Shown: positions 1 through 6,490, numbered from the stretch's first letter. The stretch: DNA of 9,352 nucleotides from Helicobacteraceae bacterium (GCA_030642185.1 DAOWOG010000022.1:1-9352); one strand, 5' to 3'. Translations and numbers: made by a program. The notes: generated by a model not told the origin, from the letters alone.

Positions 1-350
1 CCCACAATGCGTCCTTCCCAGGTCACGGAAAGGCGTGTTCGATTATGTTTTACCATCAATTGCGCCGCATATTTGATATCGAGCTGTGGGACGATCTGAA
101 TCAGCGGTTTGGTTGCGATATCATACACATTGAGCAGGTCCATATCTCCGTCTTCCTGATAAATCGCATGCAGTATATTGACATAGGTCACGATACCATA
201 AGCATCGTGCGGACTCATCCGATCGACAATGATCGATCGAACATGGTTTTTCTCCATCAACTGCAGCAATTCACGTACCTGGGCAAAAGGTGATATCGTA
301 ATGAGATCCGCCTCTTTGGTCATTACATCCTGAACGAGTACCTGTTTCAT
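1..350 (-). CDS. Tandem CBS-domain protein (3' end beyond window)
   Basis: This open frame begins at an ATG on the minus strand and reaches the left window edge after 116 codons without a stop, so its C-terminus is missing. The protein starts [14 protein letters not shown], a classic CBS-domain opening (x-V-x-D-V-M-T). The first CBS repeat covers about residues 4-62 and includes HVRSIIVD and YGIVTYVNIL. A second repeat starts near residue 72 (LLNVYDIATKPLIQI), with MVKHNRTRLSV around 99-109. CBS pairs usually bind adenine nucleotides or S-adenosylmethionine and control an attached or partner protein. No catalytic domain is visible in the part present. The start has a good Shine-Dalgarno (GGAGA, about 7 nt upstream) and overlaps the P-II-like gene by four bases (ATGA), placing it third in the DUF1538 operon. 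Whether more domains follow the CBS pair cannot be seen. The family call is firm; the role as a regulator of the upstream transporter is inference. Confidence 0.9.
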   Translation of the reverse strand, partial: MKQVLVQDVMTKEADLITISPFAQVRELLQLMEKNHVRSIIVDRMSPHDAYGIVTYVNILHAIYQEDGDMDLLNVYDIATKPLIQIVPQLDIKYAAQLMVKHNRTRLSVTWEGRIV

Positions 351-700
351 ATCTCATCTCCCTGTTTAAGTTGTTTTTCAAAAAGTTCTACCTGCTTCAT
401 GGGAATACCGGCAAGGTGTTCAACCGGTATCGTCATGACTATTCCCTTCCCGGAATGCTCAAGATCGAACTCTTTTTTAAGCGCTTTCATCACTTTGAGC
501 GAGGTCTTTTTTTCCAGTAAAAAGAACAGTATCGATTCCGGTCGCTCATACGTCAGACCGAAAAAGGTTTTCTTTTCATCCAAACCTATCCCGACACCCT
601 TCATCTGCGTTACACCCCCTGCTCCATTGGCTTTGGCAATATCGATCGCCTTATCTTCCAGTGTATTCTCTACAATGGCAATGACCAGTGAAAATTTCAT
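347..700 (-). CDS. P-II-like nitrogen-regulatory-family protein
   Basis: This 117-residue protein has the size and layout of the P-II/GlnB superfamily. An N-terminal strand (KFSLVIAIV, 2-10) leads to a helix and to [11 protein letters not shown] (30-40), which matches the strand entering the T-loop of GlnB (VTEVKGFG). Near residues 83-98, [17 protein letters not shown] corresponds to the nucleotide-binding B-loop and the following strand. The segment in the T-loop place (about 37-55) has no YRGAEY-type motif and no obvious uridylylation tyrosine, so it is better called P-II-like than GlnB/GlnK. P-II proteins are cytosolic trimers that sense ATP/ADP and other ligands and bind transporters or enzymes. 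Its start overlaps the stop of the DUF1538 gene (ATGA). A strong AAGGAG Shine-Dalgarno lies 5 nt upstream, inside that gene's 3' end. The CBS gene follows with the same four-base overlap. Pairing with DUF1538 suggests it gates that membrane protein, which is inference. Confidence 0.85.
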   Translation of the reverse strand: MKFSLVIAIVENTLEDKAIDIAKANGAGGVTQMKGVGIGLDEKKTFFGLTYERPESILFFLLEKKTSLKVMKALKKEFDLEHSGKGIVMTIPVEHLAGIPMKQVELFEKQLKQGDEI

Positions 701-2247
701 TCAGACTCCTTAGTTGATTTATCAATATTTCTTGATGTCCATTCGGTAATGATTCCATATGCCATCACCGTGATCATTGGAAAAAGCGATGCAAAAGCGA
801 TCAGACCAAACCCGTCGATCAGCGGACTGCGCCCCTCGATGTTGGTGGCAAGCCCCAGTCCCAGTGCCGCAACCAGCGGTACCGTTACGGTAGATGTCGT
901 TACCCCGCCCGAATCATAGGCGATCGGAACAATGTAACGCGGAGCGAAGTAGGTTAGTATAATAACAATAATATAACCCACGATAATGTAGTAGTGAATC
1001 GGATCGCCTTCAACAATGCGGTAAGCACCCAGAGCGATACCGACGGCGACCCCCATTGCTACCGAAACACGCAGTACCATCTGTCTGATCTGCCCGGCTG
1101 AAATCTCTTCGACTTTCATCGCGATGGCCAGCAGTGCCGGTTCGGCCATCGTTGTAGAAAAACCGATCATAAAGCCAAAAAGGTAGATGAAGAACAGGTT
1201 GTCCTGTGATGTCAACTGTTCCGCCATCGTTTCACCGATAGGAAACAGCCCCATTTCCAGTCCCACAATGAACGCATAAAGTCCCAGGATGACGAACACG
1301 ATACCCAATGCAATTTTCGGAAGGTTCGGTACCTGTTTTTTAATGATCGCATATTGGAAAAAGAAGATCACCACCAAAATAGGAAGAACATCGGTAATCA
1401 CTGAAAGCAGCTCAAAAAAGAGGGCTATTGCTTTGTCAGTCAGACTCAGCAGCACTTCTGTTTTCTGTTGAACGACAGCGATAGCGGAGGCGACACGCTC
1501 ACGCTCTCCGAAAGAGTAGACAAACATGCCATACAGCTGAACAAAGATCATCGGTGTCAACGAAGCAAACGCGATCAGTCCAAATCCGTCAATGACCGGA
1601 TTACGTCCGCGAATGCTTGATGCCAGTCCGACACCAAGAGCAGCGACCAGCGGTACCGTCACGGTGGATGTCGTCACTCCGCCCGAATCATACGCCAGTC
1701 CGACAATCTCAGCCGGAACAAAAAAAGTCAAAAGAACAACAAAGATATAACCGGTGATAATATAAAAGTGGATCGGATGGCCGGTCAAAATACGAAAGAC
1801 ACCCAAGCCGATAGCAAAACCTACCGAGAGCGCAACTGTCAGACGCAGCATCGTTGCATCGATCCGTCCTTCACTGATCACCGCAGCCTTATTGGCAATT
1901 GCAATCAACGCCGGTTCCGCAATCGTAGTTGCAAAGCCGATCATAAAGGCAAAGAGAAGAAGCCAGAACACTGAGCCTTTTGCAGCAAATTCGTTTGCCA
2001 GGTTCTCCCCGACAGGAAAGATGCCGATCTCAAGCCCCTGAATAAAGATCGCCAATCCTACCGCAACGATAAAAAATCCAATGGCAATTGAGGTCAAATC
2101 ATCAGGGATCTGCTGCAAAATAAAAATCTGAAAAAAAGCAATGACCAAAATAATGGGAAGCAGGTCTTTGAAGGAACCCTTTAACATTGATAAAAATAGT
2201 TTTAACTGATCCACGGCTTCTCTTCTCTTCCTGTTATAAGTCAACAT
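697..2247 (-). CDS. DUF1538 family membrane protein, two-fold repeat
   Basis: This 516-residue polytopic membrane protein consists of two copies of the DUF1538 domain, about residues 29-240 and 287-498. They are joined by a less hydrophobic linker (about 246-275). The signature blocks occur twice at the same 258-residue offset: [22 protein letters not shown] (71, 329), [16 protein letters not shown] (107, 365), [20 protein letters not shown] (186, 444) and [12 protein letters not shown] (219, 477). Each half has several hydrophobic segments. The conserved Glu and Asp residues within or beside membrane segments suit ion transport. From memory, a pair of tandem single-domain DUF1538 proteins in Halomonas (UmpA/UmpB) was reported as a Na+(Li+,K+)/H+ antiporter; here the two halves are fused. 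Substrate is therefore a guess. It is the first gene of an operon with the P-II-like and CBS genes. The ATG at 2247 has no convincing Shine-Dalgarno; Met21 is an alternative start but is no better supported. Confidence 0.92.
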   Translation of the reverse strand: MLTYNRKRREAVDQLKLFLSMLKGSFKDLLPIILVIAFFQIFILQQIPDDLTSIAIGFFIVAVGLAIFIQGLEIGIFPVGENLANEFAAKGSVFWLLLFAFMIGFATTIAEPALIAIANKAAVISEGRIDATMLRLTVALSVGFAIGLGVFRILTGHPIHFYIITGYIFVVLLTFFVPAEIVGLAYDSGGVTTSTVTVPLVAALGVGLASSIRGRNPVIDGFGLIAFASLTPMIFVQLYGMFVYSFGERERVASAIAVVQQKTEVLLSLTDKAIALFFELLSVITDVLPILVVIFFFQYAIIKKQVPNLPKIALGIVFVILGLYAFIVGLEMGLFPIGETMAEQLTSQDNLFFIYLFGFMIGFSTTMAEPALLAIAMKVEEISAGQIRQMVLRVSVAMGVAVGIALGAYRIVEGDPIHYYIIVGYIIVIILTYFAPRYIVPIAYDSGGVTTSTVTVPLVAALGLGLATNIEGRSPLIDGFGLIAFASLFPMITVMAYGIITEWTSRNIDKSTKESE

Positions 2248-2262
2248 TATTTTAATGTAATT

Positions 2263-2283
2263 TACTTCATATTATTTGAAGTA
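2263..2283. promoter_or_regulatory. Inverted repeat, candidate operator for the DUF1538 operon
   Basis: TACTTCA and TGAAGTA form a perfect 7-bp inverted repeat with a 7-base AT-only spacer, centred at 2273. It is 16 bases upstream of the DUF1538 start and overlaps the candidate minus-strand -10 box. That is the usual place for a repressor site. The region is AT-rich, so chance is a real alternative. Confidence 0.35.
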
Positions 2284-2285
2284 TA
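2280..2285 (-). promoter_or_regulatory. Candidate -10 box of the DUF1538-P-II-CBS operon
   Basis: TATACT reads on the minus strand, with TTTGAA sixteen bases further upstream as a weak -35. This would start transcription near 2273 and give a leader of about 25 nt. It is the best match I see in the 97-base divergent gap between the DUF1538 gene and arsC, but AT-richness makes it uncertain. Confidence 0.3.
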
Positions 2286-2316
2286 TGCAAATTTTTCCTG
2301 CTTCAAAAAAAGATAC

Positions 2317-2325
2317 TGATATAAT
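2317..2325 (+). promoter_or_regulatory. Extended -10 promoter of arsC
   Basis: TGATATAAT is a perfect extended -10 (TGnTATAAT), with T-rich sequence at 2292-2296 in place of a clear -35, as is common in Campylobacterota. Transcription would start near 2332 and give a leader of only about 12 nt. It lies downstream of the earlier in-frame TTG at 2276, which supports the ATG at 2345 as the true start of the gene. Confidence 0.6.
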
Positions 2326-2344
2326 TTCAAAAAAAAGGACACCT

Positions 2345-2695
2345 ATGGCAGATGTAACTATTTGGCACAATCCCCGATGTTCAAAATCACGTCAGACACT
2401 GGCCCTGATCAAAGAACAGGGAAGCAGTGCAGAAATTGTCAAATACCTTGAAACTTCACCCGGTGCGGATGAGCTCAGAACAATACTGAAAAAACTTGGC
2501 ATTTCAGCACGGGAACTGATGCGTACCAAAGAGGCTATTTACAAAGAGCTTGATCTCAAACATGTTGAGGATGAAGAAGAACTCATTGCAGCGATGGCAA
2601 AACATCCAAAGCTGATCGAACGTCCGATCGTTATTATGGGAAACAGAGCCGTGTTGGGCAGACCGCCTGAAAAAGTGATTGATTTTTTAAAATAA
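2345..2695 (+). CDS. arsC: ArsC/YfgD-family arsenate reductase-like protein
   Basis: This 116-residue protein is the normal length for the glutaredoxin-coupled ArsC family (thioredoxin fold). The active-site pattern H-x3-C-x3-R is HNPRCSKSR, with His8, Cys12 and Arg16 at the same positions as in plasmid R773 ArsC. Arg60, Arg93 and Arg106 line up, within one residue, with that enzyme's arsenate-binding arginines. Detailed wording (HNPRCSKSR, YLET, ARELMRTKE, ERPIV, GRPPE) resembles E. coli YfgD more than R773 ArsC. Arsenate reduction is therefore the family label rather than a proven role. I chose the ATG at 2345: it has AAGGA six bases upstream (2334-2338), it gives the family N-terminus, and a promoter sits inside the longer in-frame reading that begins at 2276. 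No arsR, arsB or acr3 is nearby, so this is not an ars operon. It stands alone, divergent from the DUF1538 operon and convergent with the YdcH gene. Confidence 0.9.
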   Translation: MADVTIWHNPRCSKSRQTLALIKEQGSSAEIVKYLETSPGADELRTILKKLGISARELMRTKEAIYKELDLKHVEDEEELIAAMAKHPKLIERPIVIMGNRAVLGRPPEKVIDFLK

Positions 2696-2705
2696 GAGGA
2701 GAAAG

Positions 2706-2721
2706 GAAGCCAAAAGGCTTC
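2706..2721. terminator. Small hairpin between convergent arsC and the YdcH gene
   Basis: GAAGCC and GGCTTC form a 6-bp stem around an AAAA loop, 10 bases past the arsC stop and 3 bases past the YdcH-gene stop. On the minus strand it is followed by a pyrimidine-rich stretch (CTTTCTCCTCTTATTTT), so it fits best as a terminator for the YdcH gene. On the plus strand only a weak TTT follows. Confidence 0.45.
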
Positions 2722-2724
2722 AGT

Positions 2725-2961
2725 TTAGAGGCTATGCTCTTGTTTATACTTTATCAAAATAGAATAAGCTTCATCTTTTAAAAGCAGTTTTTTCTTTTTA
2801 AGATCTTCAACTTCAAAGTCTGTCAGCGGTATCGCGCCGTTTTCAGCTTTTTCAATTTGGTCATCAAGATCATTGTGCTTGTCAAAAATATGAAGGAAGT
2901 GTGCATTGGCAGCTTCATTTTCTTTCATATGTGTGATAATATCGCGATATTCGTGCAACAT
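2725..2961 (-). CDS. YdcH-family (DUF465) small protein
   Basis: This 78-residue, highly charged, helical protein matches the YdcH/DUF465 family. It has an N-terminal MLHEYRDIITHMK, then HFLHIFDKHNDLDDQIEKAE (about 21-40), then a central EVEDLKKKKLLLKDE (about 51-65) that is predicted to form a coiled-coil hairpin. Family members are widespread in Proteobacteria and have no settled function. There is no signal peptide or membrane segment, so it should be cytosolic. The start has AAGGA seven bases upstream (2970-2974 region, minus strand). It lies 68 bases downstream of dcd on the same strand, with its own extended -10 in the gap, so it may be transcribed alone or by read-through from dcd. Family assignment is by recognition of the sequence pattern. 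Confidence 0.85.
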   Translation of the reverse strand: MLHEYRDIITHMKENEAANAHFLHIFDKHNDLDDQIEKAENGAIPLTDFEVEDLKKKKLLLKDEAYSILIKYKQEHSL

Positions 2962-2988
2962 TGTCTATCCTTGCGTTAATTTAACGGA

Positions 2989-2997
2989 ATTTTATCA
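2989..2997 (-). promoter_or_regulatory. Extended -10 promoter of the YdcH-family gene
   Basis: TGATAAAAT on the minus strand is a near-consensus extended -10 box (TGnTAtAAT with one mismatch). It lies in the 68-base gap downstream of dcd. Transcription would begin near 2982, giving a leader of about 20 nt that contains the AAGGA ribosome-binding site. Confidence 0.5.
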
Positions 2998-3029
2998 CTA
3001 AATTCATTTAAATCGCATTAGACAGTTTC

Positions 3030-3590
3030 CTACTCTAAAATACGTGGCAAAGTAATCCCTTTTTGCCCAAGATATTTGCCTTTTTTATCTTTATAGCTGA
3101 CTTCGCACGGTTCATCACCCTGCAAAAAGAGAACCTGGGCAATTCCTTCATTCGCATAGATTTTTGCCGGAAGCGGTGTGGTGTTGGATATCTCAATGGT
3201 AATGTGCCCTTCAAACTCCGGCTCAAACGGTGTGACATTGACGATAATGCCGCAGCGGGCATAAGTTGATTTTCCAAGACAGATTGCCAGTACATCACGC
3301 GGAATTTTAAAATACTCCACTGTTCGCGCCAGTGCAAATGAGTTAGGCGGAACGATACAGACATCGCCTTCAAAATCAACGACATTAGCCTCATCAAAAT
3401 GTTTGGGATCAACAACAGTTGAATTAAGATTCGTAAAAACTTTAAATTCATTACTGACACGGATATCATAACCGTAGGAGCTAAGACCGTAACTCACCAC
3501 CCCTTTTCCTACCTGATCCTCACAAAACGGGACAATCATCCCCTTCTCAATTGCCTGCTCGCGTATCCAGCTGTCTGCTTTTAGTCCCAT
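3030..3590 (-). CDS. dcd: dCTP deaminase
   Basis: Dcd converts dCTP to dUTP and ammonia in the cytosol, supplying dUMP for thymidylate synthesis. The 186-residue sequence shows the family core: [12 protein letters not shown] (about 34-45), [18 protein letters not shown] (about 104-121) and GHITIEISN (128-136). The glutamate in the last block (Glu133) is equivalent to catalytic Glu138 of E. coli Dcd. The C-terminus GITLPRILE is typical of Helicobacter and Campylobacter Dcd, and overall wording is very close to those proteins. Two ATGs stand in tandem at 3593 and 3590. I chose 3590 because the AAGGA box is only 2 bases from the first but 5 from the second, and because family members begin MGLKAD. 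It is divergent from accB with a shared 87-base promoter region, as in C. jejuni. Whether it is also a dUTPase cannot be judged here. Confidence 0.97.
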   Translation of the reverse strand: MGLKADSWIREQAIEKGMIVPFCEDQVGKGVVSYGLSSYGYDIRVSNEFKVFTNLNSTVVDPKHFDEANVVDFEGDVCIVPPNSFALARTVEYFKIPRDVLAICLGKSTYARCGIIVNVTPFEPEFEGHITIEISNTTPLPAKIYANEGIAQVLFLQGDEPCEVSYKDKKGKYLGQKGITLPRILE

Positions 3591-3595
3591 CATAA

Positions 3596-3600
3596 TCCTT
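3596..3600 (-). promoter_or_regulatory. Ribosome-binding site deciding the dcd start
   Basis: AAGGA on the minus strand precedes the tandem ATGATG. Spacing is 2 nt to the ATG at 3593 and 5 nt to the ATG at 3590. Normal spacing favours the second ATG. Confidence 0.7.
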
Positions 3601-3629
3601 CTGAAAAAAAGTGCTGTTTAATAATAGTA

Positions 3630-3639
3630 TGTTATTATA
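3630..3639. promoter_or_regulatory. Overlapping divergent -10 boxes of dcd and accB
   Basis: On the minus strand TATAAT (3639-3634) is a consensus -10 for dcd, with transcription starting near 3627. On the plus strand TGTTATTAT (3630-3638) is an extended -10 for accB, with a start near 3645. The two hexamers share five bases, so polymerase could occupy only one direction at a time. A second plus-strand candidate, TATATT at 3646-3651, is weaker. No good -35 is present on either strand. Confidence 0.45.
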
Positions 3640-3677
3640 TCGCAATATATTTAAGCGAAATTTTAGGAGCCCCACAC

Positions 3678-4136
3678 ATGGACATCAAACAGATAAAAGA
3701 GTTAATGCGGAAATTTGACGAAAGCAATTTATCCAAACTGAAAATCAAGGAAAATGACTTTTCAATGGAGATGGAAAAAGCAACTGCTCTGAGTGCTGCT
3801 CCGGTACAGGTGGTTGCAGCTGCACCTGCAATTGCTGCTGCTCCGGCTGCTGCTCCGGCTGCTGCCGTTGAAACTGCACCGGCAGCTGAAATCCATTCGG
3901 ATACGATCGATTCACCAATGGTCGGTACTTATTATTCTGCTCCTTCACCCGATTCACCGACCTTTGTCAAAGTCGGCGAGACTGTCAAAAAAGGCCATAC
4001 CATTGCCGTTCTCGAAGCGATGAAGATCATGAATGAACTCGAAGCCGAATTTGACTGCAAGATCCTTGACATTCTCGTGACAAACGGTCAGGCAGTTGAA
4101 TACGATATGCCGTTGTTTGCAGTCGAGAAACTCTAA
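3678..4136 (+). CDS. accB: Biotin carboxyl carrier protein of acetyl-CoA carboxylase
   Basis: AccB carries the carboxybiotin group between biotin carboxylase and carboxyltransferase in the first step of fatty-acid synthesis. The 152-residue protein has an N-terminal helical region (1-35, MDIKQIKELMRKFDES), a flexible Ala/Pro/Val-rich linker (about 36-70) and a biotinyl/lipoyl domain (about 73-152). The biotinylation motif is EAMKIMNE, with Lys116 as the attachment site. The SAPSPDSPTFVKVG segment (87-100) is the protruding 'thumb' typical of AccB. The start has AGGAG eight bases upstream (3665-3669). The stop overlaps the accC start by one base (TAATG), so the two subunits are translationally coupled and probably made in fixed ratio. 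The carboxyltransferase genes accA and accD are not in the window. Confidence 0.97.
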   Translation: MDIKQIKELMRKFDESNLSKLKIKENDFSMEMEKATALSAAPVQVVAAAPAIAAAPAAAPAAAVETAPAAEIHSDTIDSPMVGTYYSAPSPDSPTFVKVGETVKKGHTIAVLEAMKIMNELEAEFDCKILDILVTNGQAVEYDMPLFAVEKL

Positions 4137-5476
4137 TGGCTGAGATCAAACGTATTCTCGTTGCCAACCGGGGCGAGATTGCACTGCGGGCTATTCGTAC
4201 CATCAAAGAGATGGGCAAAGAGGCGGTAGCGGTTTATTCCAAAGGGGACAAAGGTGCTGCATATCTGAAACTTGCAGATGCAGCTATCTGTATCGGTGAA
4301 GCTCCAAGTTCGGAAAGCTATCTGAATATTCCTGCCATTATCGCTGCCGCTGAAGTCAGTCACTGTGATGCCATTTTCCCGGGTTACGGTTTTTTGAGCG
4401 AAAACCAGAGTTTTGTTGAAATCTGTACCCATCATAAGATCAAATTTATCGGACCGACTCCTGAAGTGATGGTACTTATGTCAGACAAGTCCAAAGCCAA
4501 AGATGTCATGATCGATGCCGATGTTCCGGTTGTACCCGGCAGTGACGGAGCGATCAGTGATATCAAGGATGCTAAAAAACGTGCCCTGGAAGTCGGTTAT
4601 CCGGTTATTCTCAAAGCGGCACAGGGCGGCGGCGGACGCGGCATGCGTGTGGTTGAGGATGAGAGCTATCTTGAAAATGCATTTTTGGCAGCTGAATCCG
4701 AAGCCATTACTGCCTTTGGCGACGGCACGATCTATATGGAAAAATTTATCAAAGATCCGCGCCACATTGAAGTGCAGATTATGGCTGACAGCCATGGCAA
4801 TGTCATTCATATTGGTGAACGTGACTGTTCCATGCAGCGCCGTCATCAGAAACTGATCGAAGAATCACCGGCAATTGCTCTGACGCAGGAAGTACGTGAA
4901 AAGCTGCATGAAGCAGCAATCCGTGCGGCAAAATTCATTAATTATGAAGGTGCCGGAACATTTGAGTTCCTGCTTGATGCAAATCTTGACTTTTACTTTA
5001 TGGAAATGAATACCCGTCTGCAGGTTGAACACACTGTTTCAGAAGAGGTAAGCGGCCTCGATCTGATCGAGCTGATGATTCGCATTGCCGAGGGCGAAGA
5101 ACTTCCTTCCCAGGAGAGCATAACGTTCAAAGGCCACTCAATCGAGTGCCGTATTTCTGCCGAAGATCCGATAAAATTCCTGCCGAGTCCGGGTAAGATC
5201 AAAGAGTGGATTGCACCGGGAGGAAGAGGTGTCCGTATTGACACCCATGCCCATGCCGGCTACATCGTTCCGACAACCTATGATTCGATGATCGGCAAAC
5301 TGATCGTTTACGGTCGAGACCGCAGTGATGCTATCAGTAAAATGCACAGAGCACTTAGCGAATTCACGATCACCGGAATTAAAACGACAGTTCCTTTTCA
5401 TCTTAAAATGATGGCTAATGAAGATTTTATCTCCAATAATTTTGACACAAAGTACCTTGAACGCTATAACGGTTAA
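4136..5476 (+). CDS. accC: Biotin carboxylase subunit of acetyl-CoA carboxylase
   Basis: AccC uses ATP and bicarbonate to carboxylate the biotin on AccB. The 446-residue length is normal for the stand-alone bacterial subunit. In order it shows the N-terminal domain opening ILVANRGEIALRAIR (7-21) and FPGYGFLSEN (81-90). The ATP-grasp domain follows, with the glycine-rich loop QGGGGRGMR (163-171) and Lys160. Next come the HIEVQ (210-214) and MQRRHQKLIEE (233-243) motifs, and the active-site block MEMNTRLQVEHTVSEE (289-304) with Glu290, Arg294 and Glu298. A C-terminal domain starts near Glu337-Cys-Arg339. All key residues seen in E. coli AccC have counterparts. It overlaps accB by one base and converges on the SurA-like gene, with a strong hairpin in the 40-base gap. 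No internal Shine-Dalgarno stands out, consistent with coupled re-initiation. I am very sure of this call. Confidence 0.98.
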   Translation: MAEIKRILVANRGEIALRAIRTIKEMGKEAVAVYSKGDKGAAYLKLADAAICIGEAPSSESYLNIPAIIAAAEVSHCDAIFPGYGFLSENQSFVEICTHHKIKFIGPTPEVMVLMSDKSKAKDVMIDADVPVVPGSDGAISDIKDAKKRALEVGYPVILKAAQGGGGRGMRVVEDESYLENAFLAAESEAITAFGDGTIYMEKFIKDPRHIEVQIMADSHGNVIHIGERDCSMQRRHQKLIEESPAIALTQEVREKLHEAAIRAAKFINYEGAGTFEFLLDANLDFYFMEMNTRLQVEHTVSEEVSGLDLIELMIRIAEGEELPSQESITFKGHSIECRISAEDPIKFLPSPGKIKEWIAPGGRGVRIDTHAHAGYIVPTTYDSMIGKLIVYGRDRSDAISKMHRALSEFTITGIKTTVPFHLKMMANEDFISNNFDTKYLERYNG

Positions 5477-5509
5477 AAAAAACTTCGTCGTTTGCCTGCG
5501 GCAAACGAC
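5475..5509 (-). terminator. Intrinsic terminator between convergent accC and surA-like gene
   Basis: GTCGTTTGCC (5487-5496) and GGCAAACGAC (5500-5509) form a perfect 10-bp stem with a TGC loop. On the minus strand the stem is followed, after GAAG, by eight T residues (5482-5475), so it terminates the surA-like gene, whose stop is 7 bases before it. On the plus strand the A-tract precedes the stem and only CTTTG follows, so it is a weaker stop for accC. The A-tract overlaps the accC stop codon. Confidence 0.75.
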
Positions 5510-5516
5510 ACTTTGA

Positions 5517-6404
5517 TCATTTCATCCACGACTCAAATGATGGCTTCTCTGCCACTTTCTTTTTCGCTTCCGGCATACGGATTATTTTAATATCTGCATT
5601 CAGGCGAAGCCGATCAAAATAATCTCCCAGAACCTGTTCACGGTTTTCACCCATAATCATATTGGCAATTTGAGCGCGTACTTCCTCAAGCGGCTGGGCG
5701 GCTACGTTATTTTTTTCCTCTACATAAAAACTCATATGCTTGCCATTCGGTGCCGGTATCATAGGCGTAAACCTGTGAACCTCTGTCTTGTTCAGCATCT
5801 CGGCCAAACGGGGGTTGATCGCATCGTACACAAGAGTATTACTTTCATATTTCACATCAGGTGCATGGAACATAGGATTATCCATTTTTTCCTGAAGACG
5901 TTCCTTTGAAGCCGCACTGTAAATACCTACCGTAAAACTTTCAGGATGGGTAAAATCATCTATATGAAGCCGGTAATACTCCTCCTCCTCATCCGGAGTA
6001 GGCTGCTCCATATGTGAGAATGCAATTGCATTAAATAGCTTTTTATTGAGCATATTGTTTTTAAGCTCTTCTTTGAACTCTTTCTCGCTTAACTTGCGTT
6101 CCTTGAAAATTACATCATATAACTGCATGATCGTAAGCTTGTTCTGTTCTGCCATCTTTTCGATCTCTTCATACACCTCCTGCGAACTCACATGCAGATG
6201 ACGCTCTTTTACCTCAATCTCCTGAAGTTTATGGCGAATCAGCTTTTTGACCGTATTATCAAGCGAAAGATGTTTTTTGTCCATCTCTGTTTGGATATCA
6301 TAAAGGGTAATAGGCTGATCCTTGACTAAAATAGCGATACCGTTAATAGTAGTAGCCGCCATAACATTCAGAGCGATAAAGAGAGAGAGAATAAGTTTTA
6401 ACAT
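5517..6404 (-). CDS. Secreted SurA-like periplasmic chaperone
   Basis: This 295-residue protein begins with a signal peptide: a Lys at position 3, a hydrophobic core LILSLFIALNVMA (4-16) and likely cleavage after Ala16. The mature start TTINGIAILVKDQPITLYDI resembles the SurA N-terminal opening. A charged helical chaperone domain follows (about 22-130), then a region in the place of the parvulin PPIase domain (about 155-235) and a C-terminal helix (about 238-265). The parvulin region lacks the usual GG-x-LG motif, so isomerase activity is doubtful. SurA-type proteins guide outer-membrane proteins through the periplasm. The position next to accC and gltX, convergent with accC, matches C. jejuni Cj1289, which from memory was described as a SurA-like chaperone. 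I chose the ATG at 6404 because it puts the signal peptide at the N-terminus. A TTG at 6419 would extend it by five residues and has no ribosome-binding site; that of the ATG is also weak (CGGA). Confidence 0.85.
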   Translation of the reverse strand: MLKLILSLFIALNVMAATTINGIAILVKDQPITLYDIQTEMDKKHLSLDNTVKKLIRHKLQEIEVKERHLHVSSQEVYEEIEKMAEQNKLTIMQLYDVIFKERKLSEKEFKEELKNNMLNKKLFNAIAFSHMEQPTPDEEEEYYRLHIDDFTHPESFTVGIYSAASKERLQEKMDNPMFHAPDVKYESNTLVYDAINPRLAEMLNKTEVHRFTPMIPAPNGKHMSFYVEEKNNVAAQPLEEVRAQIANMIMGENREQVLGDYFDRLRLNADIKIIRMPEAKKKVAEKPSFESWMK

Positions 6405-6443
6405 AGGCTGTCCGGTCAATAAAGTATGTTATATTACCTTTTT

Positions 6444-6472
6444 TTTACAAACACCGGATTTAATGCTAGAAT
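6444..6472 (+). promoter_or_regulatory. Sigma-70 promoter of gltX
   Basis: TTTACA (6444-6449), a 17-base spacer and TAGAAT (6467-6472) with an upstream TG (6464-6465) make the best promoter match in the window. The start would be near 6479, giving a leader of about 64 nt that contains the large hairpin at 6491-6527. It falls inside the in-frame upstream extension of gltX, which argues that the extension is not translated. Confidence 0.65.
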
Positions 6473-6490
6473 TTCATCCATCAAACTTAT

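Noticed and set aside
2276..2344. N-terminal extension of arsC from a TTG
   Set aside because: It has no ribosome-binding site and contains the consensus -10 box at 2317-2325. The family N-terminus starts at 2345.
3035..3469. A 144-codon frame overlapping dcd on the same strand
   Set aside because: It is a shifted reading of dcd. The dcd frame carries every family motif, and this one has none.
3793..4023. Low-complexity Leu/Arg-rich frames in the accB linker on both strands
   Set aside because: They come from out-of-frame reading of the Ala/Pro-rich linker codons, not from separate genes or a DNA repeat element.
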